Made by a program: the position numbers and the translations under genes. DNA of 64,000 nucleotides from Janibacter sp. A1S7. Its GTDB lineage: Bacteria; Actinomycetota; Actinomycetes; Actinomycetales; Dermatophilaceae. Location: contig NZ_CP144913.1 of assembly GCF_037198315.1 (NCBI RefSeq), positions 806,001-870,000 of the forward strand. The letters run 5' to 3'. The notes beneath the pieces are model-generated. The model was given only the letters and a program-made list of their open reading frames with translations, was not told the origin of the DNA and searched no databases. Below are positions 23,226-32,686 of this stretch, in pieces; position 1 is the first letter of the stretch, and every line of letters begins with the position of its first letter.

Positions 23226-24457
23226 CGCTGCGCTCCTTCATCAGTGCCCTGTCCGGTGACCGGGTCGAGAGAGCGGGCCACACGACGCCGAGCCCGGTCG
23301 ACGAGCGTCCCGGTGCCGAGGAAGACCACGCCCAGGACCACGAAGAGCCACGCACCGGTGACGATCGGCACGAAGACCGCGAAGCTCTGGAAGGTCGTGA
23401 AGGTCACCAGGGCGGCCATCGCGATCCAGCTGATGGCGCGGTGCTGGCGCAGGACGTCCAGCGCGAGCAGCCCGACCGCGAGAGCGACGTAGGCGATGAT
23501 GCTCAGCGCCGCGTGCGCCCACTGGTCGAATCCGACGTCCCTGACGTCGGTGTCGACGTCCCACAGCGCAAGGAGTGCGGCCACGATGAGGACGGCGAGT
23601 GCCCCGACCGGCTCGATCCAGGCGCGATCGGATCGGCGCACCGTCAGGGCCACCGCGGCTGCGGTGAGTACGAGCGCTGCGCCGAGCTCGAGGCCCAACC
23701 ACAGCGACCAGTCGAACCCGTCGTAGAGCCCGGGGATGGCAGCGACGAAGAGGGCGGCCAGGGCGAGCGCCGCCGCGGTCAGACGCCACCACCAGGCGAA
23801 GGAGCGGGCCCAGCCGTCGCAGAGCACCGCCAGAGATGCGGCGACGATCGCACCCGCACCGAGCGAGAGGACCGCACCCATCATCGCAGTGCCGTCCGTC
23901 CACAGGGGCTGCCAGATCCACCACTGGATGCCCGTCCCCAGACCGACGAGGAAGGGCATCACCGATCGCGTCAGGTGCGCGTGCAGCATGGCACCGAGCG
24001 ACCACAACCCGACCAGCATCGGCTCGTAGGCGGGCACCTGCAGCGACTGCGCCGCCTGCATGATCAGCGCACCGAAGCCGAGTGCGGCGAGCAACCGGAT
24101 CCCTCCGACGAGCGGCGCGGAGGCGCGGCGGGCGGCGAGCACCTCGCCACCGATGAGGACGGCCAGCCACAGGGCCGCGACGGTGACGAAGCGCGCCGTG
24201 GGCGAGAGGTCGTCGAGGTTGGCCGCGACGAGCCAGATCAGGCCGACGCCGACGAAGCCGCCGCCGAGCAGGAGCATGATGCGCCCGAGCACCGAAGCGG
24301 CCGAGCCCGACACGGGCCGGTAGCGGTCGCTGATGGCCGCCGCCTGCACGTCGTCGATGATCCCCGCGTCCCGCCACCCGACGACCTCTGTGCGCAACCA
24401 GGCATGCTGCTGCCTGCTGACCTCACGCGGTGCGCTCGCGTGCGAGATGGTGTCCAT
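23222..24457 (-). CDS. DUF2157 domain membrane protein
   Basis: 411 residues. A soluble N-terminal helix pair (WLRTEVVGWRDAGIIDDVQAAAISDRY), the DUF2157 signature, leads into about twelve hydrophobic segments. The ATG at 24457 is the first plausible start and fits the family. It forms an overlapping two-gene operon with the GDYXXLXY gene. No biochemical role is established for the family; an envelope-related one is often assumed. Confidence 0.85.
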   Translation of the reverse strand: MDTISHASAPREVSRQQHAWLRTEVVGWRDAGIIDDVQAAAISDRYRPVSGSAASVLGRIMLLLGGGFVGVGLIWLVAANLDDLSPTARFVTVAALWLAVLIGGEVLAARRASAPLVGGIRLLAALGFGALIMQAAQSLQVPAYEPMLVGLWSLGAMLHAHLTRSVMPFLVGLGTGIQWWIWQPLWTDGTAMMGAVLSLGAGAIVAASLAVLCDGWARSFAWWWRLTAAALALAALFVAAIPGLYDGFDWSLWLGLELGAALVLTAAAVALTVRRSDRAWIEPVGALAVLIVAALLALWDVDTDVRDVGFDQWAHAALSIIAYVALAVGLLALDVLRQHRAISWIAMAALVTFTTFQSFAVFVPIVTGAWLFVVLGVVFLGTGTLVDRARRRVARSLDPVTGQGTDEGAQR

Positions 24458-24528
24458 GGCAGGAGTATCCCGGGAAGGCCCCGACGCGCCATGAGTAGGT
24501 GGACCTAACCCCCTTCGCCGGAGTCGGG

Positions 24529-25794
24529 TCAGAGCAGGCCGAGCTCCGAGACGAGGAAGAGCACCCCGAAACCGATGAGGAAGGCGAGCCCGAGGTAGGT
24601 CAGCACCCGGATGCCCGGGGAGAGCCGGCGCTCGCTGCGGATGATCGAGAAGTTCAGCCACGCGAAGACCGGCGCGGTCAGGAAGGCACTGATCATCGCG
24701 AAGCGCAGCATCGTGCCCAGCTCCGCGCTCATCCACAGCACGATCGCCAGACCGATCCCGGCGATACCGGTGATCCACACCTCCTTGTGGCGGCGGGTCA
24801 TCTCCGGCTGGCCGCGCAGCAGACGCAACGACTCCGCGCAGGCTCGCCCGTAGCCGTCCACGACGGAGATCACGGTGCCGAACATGACCGCGAAGGCGAT
24901 GATCGCCATGATCGGCGTCGCCCACGTGCTGATCGCGTCCCCGTACATGTCCATCAGCTGCGGGATGTAGGCGCCACCGGCCAGCTCGAGCTCCTCGCCG
25001 CTGCCGTACTGGACGAAGACACCGAGCCCGACGAAGAAGACGGCCAGGATCGTCGAGACGACGTAGCCGGTGTTGAAGTCGAAGAGGACGTCACGCACGT
25101 GCACCGTGCGGTCCTCCGCCTTGGCCTTGACCCACAGCGAGTTGAGCGCGCTGATCTCGATCGGTGCCGGCATCCACCCGACGAGCGCGACGAGGAAGGG
25201 CAGGGTCGCGAGGTTCCACGGGGAGGGCTCGACGAACCCCGGTTGCCGCACCGCACCCTGGCTCGCCGCCATGATCACGGCCACCACGGTGGAGAGCGCG
25301 AGCACGCTGAGGATGAGCTTGGTGACCCGGTCGAGCGCCTTGTAGTGGCCACCGACGAGCAGCAGCCAGGTGATGACCATCAGGGCGGCCGCCAGCACCG
25401 GGACGCCGATGCCCCACGACGCCGGCACCAGGTAGGCCAGGATCACCGTGCACAGCAGCGCGACCCCCGCCGTCGAGACCACCGAGGACAGCGCCGCGAG
25501 GACGAAGAACACCCACAGGTAGACCCGACCCCGGCGGGCATACCCCTCGACGAGGCTGTGGCCGGTCTCGGCGGTGTACTGCGGGCCGAAGCGGAAAAAG
25601 GGGTACTTCAACAGGTTGGCCAGCAGGATCAGACCGACGAGCTGCCACCCGAAGAGCGCACCCGCCTGGGTGGAGGAGATCAGGTGCGAGGCGCCGATCG
25701 CGGCCGAGGCGGCCAGGAGCCCGGGGCCCAGGGCCGACCACCGGCTGCGCCAGGTCGATGCCGTCGTGGCGTGGCTCTCCTCGGTGGTGGTCAT
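24529..25794 (-). CDS. Nramp-related transporter lacking canonical metal motifs
   Basis: 421 residues, about eleven membrane helices, with the overall Nramp pattern (GPGLLAASAAIGASHLISSTQAG at helix 1; LVGWMPAPIEISALNSLWV at helix 6). The DPGN motif that coordinates metal in helix 1 is missing, and so is the MPH motif of helix 6, which reads MPAP. It therefore belongs to a divergent branch whose substrate is unclear; classic Mn2+/Fe2+ uptake is not supported. A GTG three codons upstream (25803) is an alternative start. No metal-responsive operator was recognised. Confidence 0.75.
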   Translation of the reverse strand: MTTTEESHATTASTWRSRWSALGPGLLAASAAIGASHLISSTQAGALFGWQLVGLILLANLLKYPFFRFGPQYTAETGHSLVEGYARRGRVYLWVFFVLAALSSVVSTAGVALLCTVILAYLVPASWGIGVPVLAAALMVITWLLLVGGHYKALDRVTKLILSVLALSTVVAVIMAASQGAVRQPGFVEPSPWNLATLPFLVALVGWMPAPIEISALNSLWVKAKAEDRTVHVRDVLFDFNTGYVVSTILAVFFVGLGVFVQYGSGEELELAGGAYIPQLMDMYGDAISTWATPIMAIIAFAVMFGTVISVVDGYGRACAESLRLLRGQPEMTRRHKEVWITGIAGIGLAIVLWMSAELGTMLRFAMISAFLTAPVFAWLNFSIIRSERRLSPGIRVLTYLGLAFLIGFGVLFLVSELGLL

Positions 25795-25975
25795 GCGCGG
25801 CACGTTAGCAGCGGCTCCTCGCGCTCACACCCGCAGAGGAGCGGCGCCTCCTCCGCCCCGCTCGTTCGATGTATGAGCGCGTCTTGGGACCGGTCTCCTG
25901 TGACGGGACACGCCCTGGACCACGCCGGTCCATCTCCAACCAGCACCAGGGCGGACCCAGCGCGAAGGGGGCGAC

Positions 25976-26635
25976 TCAGGCGAGCCAGTCGCCCCAGCCG
26001 TGGTGGAGGACCAGCCAGGCGATGAGGCCGTAGCCCGCCTGGCCGGGGTGCACGCCGTCGGCGGAGGCGGCGATGTCCGCCTCCCACTGGTCGTGGCCGA
26101 CGAGGGGGGTGAAGGTGTCGACGAAGGGCACGCCCCGGCGGTCGCAGACGTCGCGCTGGGCGTCGACGAGCTGACGGAGGGCCTCGTTGGTGTCCGCATC
26201 GGCCGTCGGCGGGGGACCGACGACGAAGGTCCCCACACCCTGGCTCGCGGCCTCGTCCAGCACGTTGGCCAGGTTGAGCCGGTGCCGGGCGATCGAGGTG
26301 CCCGCAGCGACGTCCGCGTGCCCGACCTGCACCACGAGGCGACGCTCGGTGGCGTCCTGGAAGCGCAGGACGCCCTCGGACTGCCAGCGCTGGGACACCC
26401 CGCCGGAGGTCTCGCCGCGCAGCCCGAGGTTGTAGTGGGCCAGCACGGCGTCCCCGAGGGTGGTGCGGGCGAGGACGCGCCCGGTCCAGCCCAGCGCCTT
26501 CTCGTCACCGATACCGGCGACGAAGGAGTCACCGATGAAGACCAACGAGACATCCCGTCGCCCCTCCTCGGGTGCGAAGCTCGCGCTGGGATTGAACTCG
26601 TTGCCGGCTGCGTCCGTCATCGGGGTGCCGCTCAC
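25976..26635 (-). CDS. SGNH/GDSL hydrolase family protein
   Basis: About 219 residues with no signal peptide. Block I is VSLVFIGDSFVAGIG (catalytic serine). Block II glycine is in NLGLRGETSGG. Block III reads VVQVGHADVAAG, with histidine in place of the usual GxND asparagine. Block V is DGVHPGQAGYG, giving the catalytic aspartate and histidine. An esterase or acylhydrolase activity is likely, substrate unknown. The GTG at 26635 has AGGAG ten bases upstream and was preferred to ATG 26620. Confidence 0.8.
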   Translation of the reverse strand: MSGTPMTDAAGNEFNPSASFAPEEGRRDVSLVFIGDSFVAGIGDEKALGWTGRVLARTTLGDAVLAHYNLGLRGETSGGVSQRWQSEGVLRFQDATERRLVVQVGHADVAAGTSIARHRLNLANVLDEAASQGVGTFVVGPPPTADADTNEALRQLVDAQRDVCDRRGVPFVDTFTPLVGHDQWEADIAASADGVHPGQAGYGLIAWLVLHHGWGDWLA

Positions 26636-26684
26636 GTCGGGGGTGCTCCTGGGGGTGGTGGTGCGGTCAGGTACAGCGCAGACG

Positions 26685-26870
26685 TTACTCGTCGTCGAGC
26701 TCGTCGTCGTCGAGGCGTGCCAGCCAGGAGGCAAGTCGATCGACGGGAGTCTCGAACTCGGGGTTGAGATCGACGAAGTGGCGCAGCTGGTCACTCACCC
26801 ACTCGAGAGTGACCAGCTCCTCACCACGCCGATCCGCGAGCTCCTCGATACCGCGGTCGGTGAAGTACAC
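26685..26870 (-). CDS. DUF6104 family small protein downstream of kgd
   Basis: 61 residues, starting VYFTDRGIEELADRRGEE and ending in an acidic LARLDDDELDDE tail. The short family is found next to kgd in many actinobacteria. The GTG start lies one base beyond the kgd stop, so translation is coupled. It is probably a soluble accessory of unknown role. Confidence 0.85.
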   Translation of the reverse strand: MYFTDRGIEELADRRGEELVTLEWVSDQLRHFVDLNPEFETPVDRLASWLARLDDDELDDE

Positions 26871-26871
26871 G

Positions 26872-29800
26872 TCAGCGGTCGAAGGCCTCGCGCAGGAGCT
26901 GCTCCTGCTCGACCTTGTGCATCTTGGCCGTGCCGGCCGACGGGGCGGCGCTCGCGGGGCGGGCGACGACCTGCAGCGGACGCTCCTCGCCGTGCTCGGC
27001 AAGGTCAGCCGGGAGGTTCATGGCCAAGAAGGGCCAGGCGCCCATGTTCTCGGGCTCCTCCTGCACGATGACGATCTCGGCGTTCGGGTACTTCGCCAGC
27101 TCCTCGGCCAGCTGCGCACTCGGCAGCGGGTAGTAGCACTCGAGGCGCACGATCGCGGTCTGCTCGTCCTTGCGCTCGGCCCGCTCCTCCTCGAGGTCGT
27201 AGATGACCTTGCCGGAGGCGATGATCACCCGGGTAACCTGGTCCCCGGTCGGCGCGTCGGCGTGGTCCGGCAGCACCCCGCGGAATCCGCCGCTGGTGAA
27301 GTCCTCCGGGCTGCTCGCCGCCGCACGCAGCCGCAGCATCGACTTCGGGGTGAAGACGATCAGCGGACGACGCGGCCGGTGGTAGGCCTGACGACGCAGC
27401 AGGTGGAAGTAACTCGCCGGCGTCGACGGGAAGGCGACCGTCATGTTCTCCTCGGCGCACATCTGCAGGAAGCGCTCGATGCGCGCGGAGGAGTGGTCCG
27501 GCCCCTGACCCTCGTAGCCGTGCGGCAGCAGGAGGACGACCGAGGAGTTCTGCCCCCACTTCTGCTCCGAGGAGGAGATGAACTCGTCGATGATCGTCGT
27601 GGCACCGTTGACGAAGTCGCCGAACTGCGCCTCCCACAGCACGAGCGCGTCCGGGCGCTCGACGGAGTAGCCGTACTCGAAGCCCACCGCCGCGAACTCC
27701 GACAGCAGCGAGTCGTAGACCCAGAATCGGGCCTGGCCGTGACCGAGGTAGTTCAGCGGCGTCCACTCCTCGGCGGTCAGCTTGTCGATCAGGACCGCGT
27801 GGCGCTGCACGAAGGTGCCGCGGCGCGTGTCCTGGCCGGTCAGCCGCACTGGGGTGCCGTCCATGAGGAGGGAACCCAGCGCGAGCATCTCGCCGGTGCC
27901 CCAGTCGATGCCGCCCTCGGTGACCGAGGCGGCCCGCTTCTCCATGGCCTTCTGCAGCTTGTTGTGGATCGTGAAGTCCTCCGGCGGCGAGATGAACATG
28001 CCACCGATGTGCTTCAGGTCGCTCATCTCGACACCGGTCTCCGTGGCGGAGCGCTTCGTGTCGTCGGTCGTCTGCGAGGCCGGCCGCTCCAGGCCCGCGT
28101 TGTCCGAGCCGCCCGGGTCGTCGGGGGAGTCGGGGGAGTTCTTCAGCGCCTCCTTGGTCTCCGCGAAGACCCGCTCGAGCTGGGCCTGGTAGTCGCGCAT
28201 CGCCTCGTCGGCCTCTTCCGGCGTGATGTCGTTGCGACCGATCAGCGCCTCGGTGTACAACTTGCGCACCGAGCGCTTGTTCTCGATGAGCTTGTACATC
28301 AGCGGCTGGGTCATCGACGGGTCGTCGCCCTCGTTGTGACCGCGACGGCGGTAGCACACGACGTCGATGACGACGTCCTTGTGGAACGTCTGCCGGAACT
28401 CGAAGGCGAGCTCGGCGACCCGAACGCAGGCCTCCGGGTCGTCGCCGTTGACGTGGAAGATCGGTGCCTGGATCATCCGCGCGACGTCGGTGGAGTACCA
28501 CGACGAGCGGCTGGCCGAGGGGGCGGTGGTGAAGCCGACCTGGTTGTTGACGACCACGTGGATCGTGCCGCCGGTGCGGTAGCCGCGCAGCTGGCTCTGC
28601 TGGAGCGTCTCCGCGACGACGCCCTGGCCGGCGAAGGCCGCGTCGCCGTGCATCAGGATCGGCAGCACCGGGAAGTCCTCGCCGGCGTGGTTGAGGCGGT
28701 CCTGCTTGGCGCGCACGATGCCCTCGAGCACCGGGTTGACCGCCTCGAGGTGGCTCGGGTTGGCGGCGAGGTAGACCTTGGTCTTGGAGCCGCCCTCACC
28801 GGTGAACTCGCCCTCGGTGCCCAGGTGGTACTTCACGTCGCCGGAGCCCTGCACGGACTTCGGGTCCAGCTTGCCCTCGAACTCGCGGAAGATCTGTGCG
28901 TAGGACTTGCCGGCGAGGTTCGCCAGCACGTTCAGCCGACCGCGGTGGGGCATGCCGATGCAGACCTCGTCCATGCCCTCCTCCGCCGAGCGGGACATGA
29001 TGCGGTCGAGGACCGCGATGACGGCCTCGCCGCCCTCGAGGGAGAAGCGCTTCTGCCCGACGAACTTCGTCTGCAGGAAGGTCTCGAAGGCCTCGGCGGC
29101 GTTGAGGCGGCGCAGGACGCGCAGCTGCTCGTCGCTGGTGGACTTCTTGTAGCCGACCTCCACGCGCTCCTGCATCCAGGCACGCTGCCCGGGGTCCTGG
29201 ATGTGCATGTACTCGATGCCGGTGGTGCGGCAGTACGAGTCCCGCAGGATGCCCAGGATCTTGCGCAGCTTGAGGAAGGGCTCGCCGCCGAACCCGCCGG
29301 TGGCGAAGTGGCGCTCGAGGTCCCACAGCGTCAGGCCGTGGCTGGTGATGTCGAGGTCCTCGTGGCGACGCTGCTTGTACTCCAGCGGGTCGATGTCGGC
29401 CATGAGGTGACCGCGGACCCGGTAGGAGTGGATCAGCTCCTGCACACGGGCGACCTTGTTGATGTCGTCGTCGTGCGTGGCGGAGATGTCCGGCGCCCAG
29501 CGCACCGGCTCGTACGGGATGCGCAGGCTCTCGAAGATCTCGTCGTAGAACGCCTCCGCCCCGAGCAGGTACTCGTGCATCAGGCGCAGGAACTCACCCG
29601 ACTGCGCACCCTGGATGACGCGGTGGTCGTAGGTGGAGGTCAGCGTCAGCAGCTTGGAGACCGCGTTGCGGTTGATCGTCTCGGCGCTCGCGCCCTGCCA
29701 CTCGGCCGGGTAGTCCAGGGCGCCGACGCCGATGATGGCGCTCTGGCCCTTCATCAGGCGCGGGATGGAGTGCACGGTGCCGATGCCGCCGGGGTTGGTC

Positions 29801-30726
29801 AGCGAGACGGTCGTGCCGGAGAAGTCGTCGAGGGTCAGCTTGCCGCCCCTGGCCTTCTTGACGATCTCCTCGTAGGCGCGCCAGAAGTCGGTGAAGTTCA
29901 TCTGGTCCGCGGGCTTGATCGCGGGGACCATCAGCTGGCGGGTGCCGTCGCTCTTCTCCAGGTCGATGGCGATGCCCAGACCGATGTGGCCCGGCTGCAC
30001 GACCACCGGCTTGCCCTTCTCGTCCGTGTCGTAGTGCACGTTCATCGAGGGGATGCGCGAGATGGCCTTGACCATCGCGTAGCCGATGAGGTGGGTGAAG
30101 GAGACCTTGCCACCACGGCTGCGCTTGAGGTGGTTGTTGATGACGATGCGGTTGTCGATGAGCAGCTTCGCCGGGACGGCGCGCACACTCGTCGCGACGG
30201 GGACCTCGATGGAGGCCTCCATGTTCGTCACCACGCGTGCGCCGACGCCGCGAAGGGGGGTCCGCTCCTCCTGCGGCGCGTCCGCCGAGTCGTCCTTGGC
30301 TTCGCTCTTCTTGGGCTCGCTCTTCTTCGGCTCGCTCTTCTTCGGCTCGGCCTTCGTGGGCTCGGCCTTGGCTTCGCTCTTCTTGGGCTCGCTCTTCGTT
30401 GGCTCGGCCTTGGTTTCGCTCTTCTTGGGCTCGCTCTTCGTGGGCTCGGCCTTGGCTTCGCTCTTCTTCGGCTCGGCCTTCGTGGGCTCGGCCGGCGTCG
30501 GCTCGGCCTTCGTCGACTGGTCGGACGTCGAGGCGGGGGTGGCCCCCTTCGCCGTCGTGCCGTTGCCGCTGCCGTCCTGGCCGGGCTCGTAGTTCTCGAA
30601 GAACTCCCACCACGCCTCGTCGACGTTGTTGCGATCCTGCTTGAACTGTTCGTACAGCTCGTCGACCAGCCATTCGTTGGGGCCGAAGTCGTTCAGGGAC
30701 ACGGAGCCATCCTGGGGGTCAGGCAC
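26872..30726 (-). CDS. kgd: Multifunctional 2-oxoglutarate decarboxylase/dehydrogenase (E2-E1 fusion)
   Basis: Runs the 2-oxoglutarate step of the citric acid cycle in actinobacteria; thiamine diphosphate-dependent. 1284 residues. N-terminal FGPNEWLVDELYEQF segment; a low-complexity linker at about residues 63-148; an E2-type acyltransferase domain (TNPGGIGTVHSIPRL, TYDHRVIQGA); then the E1 domain with GMPHRGRLNVL, GDAAFAGQGVV and PHGYEGQGPDHSSARIERFLQ. The GTG start has AGAGG upstream. Proteins of this class are normally inhibited by an FHA-domain GarA-type regulator; that gene is not in this window. Confidence 0.97.
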   Translation of the reverse strand: MPDPQDGSVSLNDFGPNEWLVDELYEQFKQDRNNVDEAWWEFFENYEPGQDGSGNGTTAKGATPASTSDQSTKAEPTPAEPTKAEPKKSEAKAEPTKSEPKKSETKAEPTKSEPKKSEAKAEPTKAEPKKSEPKKSEPKKSEAKDDSADAPQEERTPLRGVGARVVTNMEASIEVPVATSVRAVPAKLLIDNRIVINNHLKRSRGGKVSFTHLIGYAMVKAISRIPSMNVHYDTDEKGKPVVVQPGHIGLGIAIDLEKSDGTRQLMVPAIKPADQMNFTDFWRAYEEIVKKARGGKLTLDDFSGTTVSLTNPGGIGTVHSIPRLMKGQSAIIGVGALDYPAEWQGASAETINRNAVSKLLTLTSTYDHRVIQGAQSGEFLRLMHEYLLGAEAFYDEIFESLRIPYEPVRWAPDISATHDDDINKVARVQELIHSYRVRGHLMADIDPLEYKQRRHEDLDITSHGLTLWDLERHFATGGFGGEPFLKLRKILGILRDSYCRTTGIEYMHIQDPGQRAWMQERVEVGYKKSTSDEQLRVLRRLNAAEAFETFLQTKFVGQKRFSLEGGEAVIAVLDRIMSRSAEEGMDEVCIGMPHRGRLNVLANLAGKSYAQIFREFEGKLDPKSVQGSGDVKYHLGTEGEFTGEGGSKTKVYLAANPSHLEAVNPVLEGIVRAKQDRLNHAGEDFPVLPILMHGDAAFAGQGVVAETLQQSQLRGYRTGGTIHVVVNNQVGFTTAPSASRSSWYSTDVARMIQAPIFHVNGDDPEACVRVAELAFEFRQTFHKDVVIDVVCYRRRGHNEGDDPSMTQPLMYKLIENKRSVRKLYTEALIGRNDITPEEADEAMRDYQAQLERVFAETKEALKNSPDSPDDPGGSDNAGLERPASQTTDDTKRSATETGVEMSDLKHIGGMFISPPEDFTIHNKLQKAMEKRAASVTEGGIDWGTGEMLALGSLLMDGTPVRLTGQDTRRGTFVQRHAVLIDKLTAEEWTPLNYLGHGQARFWVYDSLLSEFAAVGFEYGYSVERPDALVLWEAQFGDFVNGATTIIDEFISSSEQKWGQNSSVVLLLPHGYEGQGPDHSSARIERFLQMCAEENMTVAFPSTPASYFHLLRRQAYHRPRRPLIVFTPKSMLRLRAAASSPEDFTSGGFRGVLPDHADAPTGDQVTRVIIASGKVIYDLEEERAERKDEQTAIVRLECYYPLPSAQLAEELAKYPNAEIVIVQEEPENMGAWPFLAMNLPADLAEHGEERPLQVVARPASAAPSAGTAKMHKVEQEQLLREAFDR
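30288..30540 (-). repeat. Low-complexity K-S-E / K-A-E-P repeats in the Kgd linker
   Basis: The linker between the N-terminal tail and the E2 domain repeats KAEPTKSEPKKSE-like units, both in protein and as near-identical DNA, for about 80 codons. It is a flexible, strongly charged tether of the type that can change length by slippage. Confidence 0.85.
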
Positions 30727-30871
30727 GGCGCATACGCCTCTTTCATCACAGTCGCGAACCGGGGCCCGAAGTCACCGCGGACCCCTACTGGGATCAAGCC
30801 TAACGTGAGCAGCGCCATGCGCGGGTCGGCGGCCCGCACCGTGTCACCCCTCGGTCATCGGAGGGTGTGGA

Positions 30872-31675
30872 TCAGCTGATGTCGGCCCGCACCGTGCGCC
30901 ACGACCCGATCCCGGCGAGCAGCGCGGCGTACCCGACGAGGACGAGCGCACCACCCCACCACTCCAGCTGGGCGCCGCCGCCGTTGGGGCCTCCGGTGAC
31001 GCCGCTGACCATCGCCTGGGTCGCCGCCGACGGCAGGTACTGGGCCACGTCCTGGCCCCAGTCCCAGAAGGTGAGCGCGAAGCCGGCCAACGGCTCGACG
31101 ATCCACGCCACACCGATGGCGATGAGCAGGGCCGCGACCTGGTTGGGGATGAGGATGCCCGCGCCCAGACCGATCAGCGCCCACAGGCCCAGGACGAGCA
31201 GGCTCAGGGCCAGCGTGCGGGCGACCCCGGCGGCCGGGAAGACCTCGGCGCCCCGGGCACTGAGCACGGCGGCGCCCACGCCCACGGATCCCAGGAGCGA
31301 GATGACGCCGTACATGGCGCCGATGACGAGCAGGGAGATGATCTTCGCCCCCATGACCGTGGCGCGCTTGGGCACCCCGAGGAAGGTGGAGGTGATCGTC
31401 TTGTGCCGGTACTCGCTACCGATCTGCATGACACCGATGGCCAGCGTGAGCAGGTAGGCCACGCTCAGCCCGGCGGTGTAGACGGAGTTGGCCACCTGCT
31501 CGGGGCTGCCGGCCATCTGCTGCTCGGGGGGGACGCCCGCCTGGTCCATCGTCATCAGGAAGCCGAAGAGGCCCGCGAAGGCCGCGCTGACGACGAAGAC
31601 GGCGATGGCCATGCCCCACCACATGCGGGTGGTGAAGTACTTGCGGAACTCGGAGCGGATCGCACCCAGCATCAT
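30872..31675 (-). CDS. ABC-2 type exporter permease
   Basis: 267 residues, six membrane helices, start MMLGAIRSEFRKYFTTRMWW typical of ABC-2 permeases that pair with CcmA-like ATPases. Its ATG overlaps the ATPase stop (ATGA). The substrate is unknown. Related pairs confer antibiotic or lantibiotic resistance or export lipids. Confidence 0.85.
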   Translation of the reverse strand: MMLGAIRSEFRKYFTTRMWWGMAIAVFVVSAAFAGLFGFLMTMDQAGVPPEQQMAGSPEQVANSVYTAGLSVAYLLTLAIGVMQIGSEYRHKTITSTFLGVPKRATVMGAKIISLLVIGAMYGVISLLGSVGVGAAVLSARGAEVFPAAGVARTLALSLLVLGLWALIGLGAGILIPNQVAALLIAIGVAWIVEPLAGFALTFWDWGQDVAQYLPSAATQAMVSGVTGGPNGGGAQLEWWGGALVLVGYAALLAGIGSWRTVRADIS

Positions 31676-32661
31676 CTGTCCTTGCCTTCCTGGCCGGCGC
31701 CTGCGACGGGCGTCATCGGTTCGGCGTGCTCGCCGACGGACTCCACGGCCGAGCCGAGGTTGCGGTTGCTGCCCTCGGTGAGGGAGAAGAAGAGCTGCTC
31801 GAGGTCCGCGGCCAGGGGCCGCAGCTCGTGGACCGGGACACCGGCGCGCAGCGCGACGTCGCCGATGAGACGCAGGTCGTCGGTGTCGACGACGACCTCG
31901 CCGTCCTGCCCGGGCGTCGCGGTCACGTCGGCGACCCGCAGTGCCCCGACGAGGGTGTCGGTGTCGGTCGTGCGCACGAGGGAGCTGGCGGCTCCGCGCA
32001 GGTCACCGACCGTCCCCTCCCGCACGAGCTTGCCGTTGCTGATGATGATGACGTCGTCGACCGTCTGGTCCACCTCCTGCAGCAGGTGGCTGGAGATGAG
32101 GATCGTGCGCCCCTCGGCGGCCAGGTGGCGCAGGAAGCCGCGCAGCCACCGGATGCCCTCGGGGTCCAGGCCGTTGGCCGGCTCGTCGAGGACGAGCAGG
32201 CGCGGGTCGCCCAGCAGCGCTGCCGCCAGGCCCAGGCGCTGCCGCATGCCCATGCTGTAGCCGCCGGCGCGCTTGCGGGCGGCGGCCGGGATGCCGGTCA
32301 GCTCGAGCAGCTCGTCGACCCGGGCGTCGGGGACACCGGCGGGCGCCGCGAGGACGCGCAGGTGGTCGCGACCGGTGCGGCCGGGGTGAAAGTTGGTGGC
32401 CTCGAGCGCGGAGCCGACGTGGGTGATCGGCTGGTCGAGCTGGGCGTAGTTCTGCCCGTCGATCGTGGCCGTGCCCGAGGTGGGGCGGATCAGTCCGAGC
32501 AGCATCCGCAGGCTCGTGGTCTTGCCCGCGCCGTTGGGGCCGAGGAAGCCGGTGATCCGCCCCGGCTCGACGGTGAAGCTGAGGTCGTCGACGGCGGTGA
32601 AGTCGCCGAATTTCTTGGTCAGGTTGCGTACTTCGACGCGTGCGCCGGACACGGAAGTCAT
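31672..32661 (-). CDS. ABC transporter ATP-binding protein
   Basis: 329 residues. Walker A GPNGAGKTT, signature YSMGMRQRLGLAAAL, Walker B LLVLDEPANGLD, switch histidine in ISSHLL. The C-terminal extension (residues 220-329) is typical of CcmA/DrrA-type exporters. The start codon at 32661 has TATGAT six bases upstream, so the operon seems to produce a leaderless message. It is divergent from the CNNM pair with only 25 bases between. Confidence 0.92.
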   Translation of the reverse strand: MTSVSGARVEVRNLTKKFGDFTAVDDLSFTVEPGRITGFLGPNGAGKTTSLRMLLGLIRPTSGTATIDGQNYAQLDQPITHVGSALEATNFHPGRTGRDHLRVLAAPAGVPDARVDELLELTGIPAAARKRAGGYSMGMRQRLGLAAALLGDPRLLVLDEPANGLDPEGIRWLRGFLRHLAAEGRTILISSHLLQEVDQTVDDVIIISNGKLVREGTVGDLRGAASSLVRTTDTDTLVGALRVADVTATPGQDGEVVVDTDDLRLIGDVALRAGVPVHELRPLAADLEQLFFSLTEGSNRNLGSAVESVGEHAEPMTPVAGAGQEGKDR

Positions 32662-32667
32662 CTGCCC

Positions 32668-32677
32668 ATCATAGGAT
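32668..32677. promoter_or_regulatory. Overlapping divergent -10 elements
   Basis: ATCATAGGAT holds TATGAT on the minus strand (32673-32668, six bases before the ABC ATG) and TAGGAT on the plus strand (32672-32677, nine bases before the CNNM ATG). The two polymerase sites overlap by two bases, so the divergent operons should compete. Confidence 0.5.
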
Positions 32678-32686
32678 CTGGCCATC

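Noticed and set aside
26764..30879. A 1371-codon open frame on the plus strand
   Set aside because: It is the antisense of kgd. High G+C leaves long stop-free shadow frames, and its translation is a low-complexity mix of R, V, L and D with no family motif.
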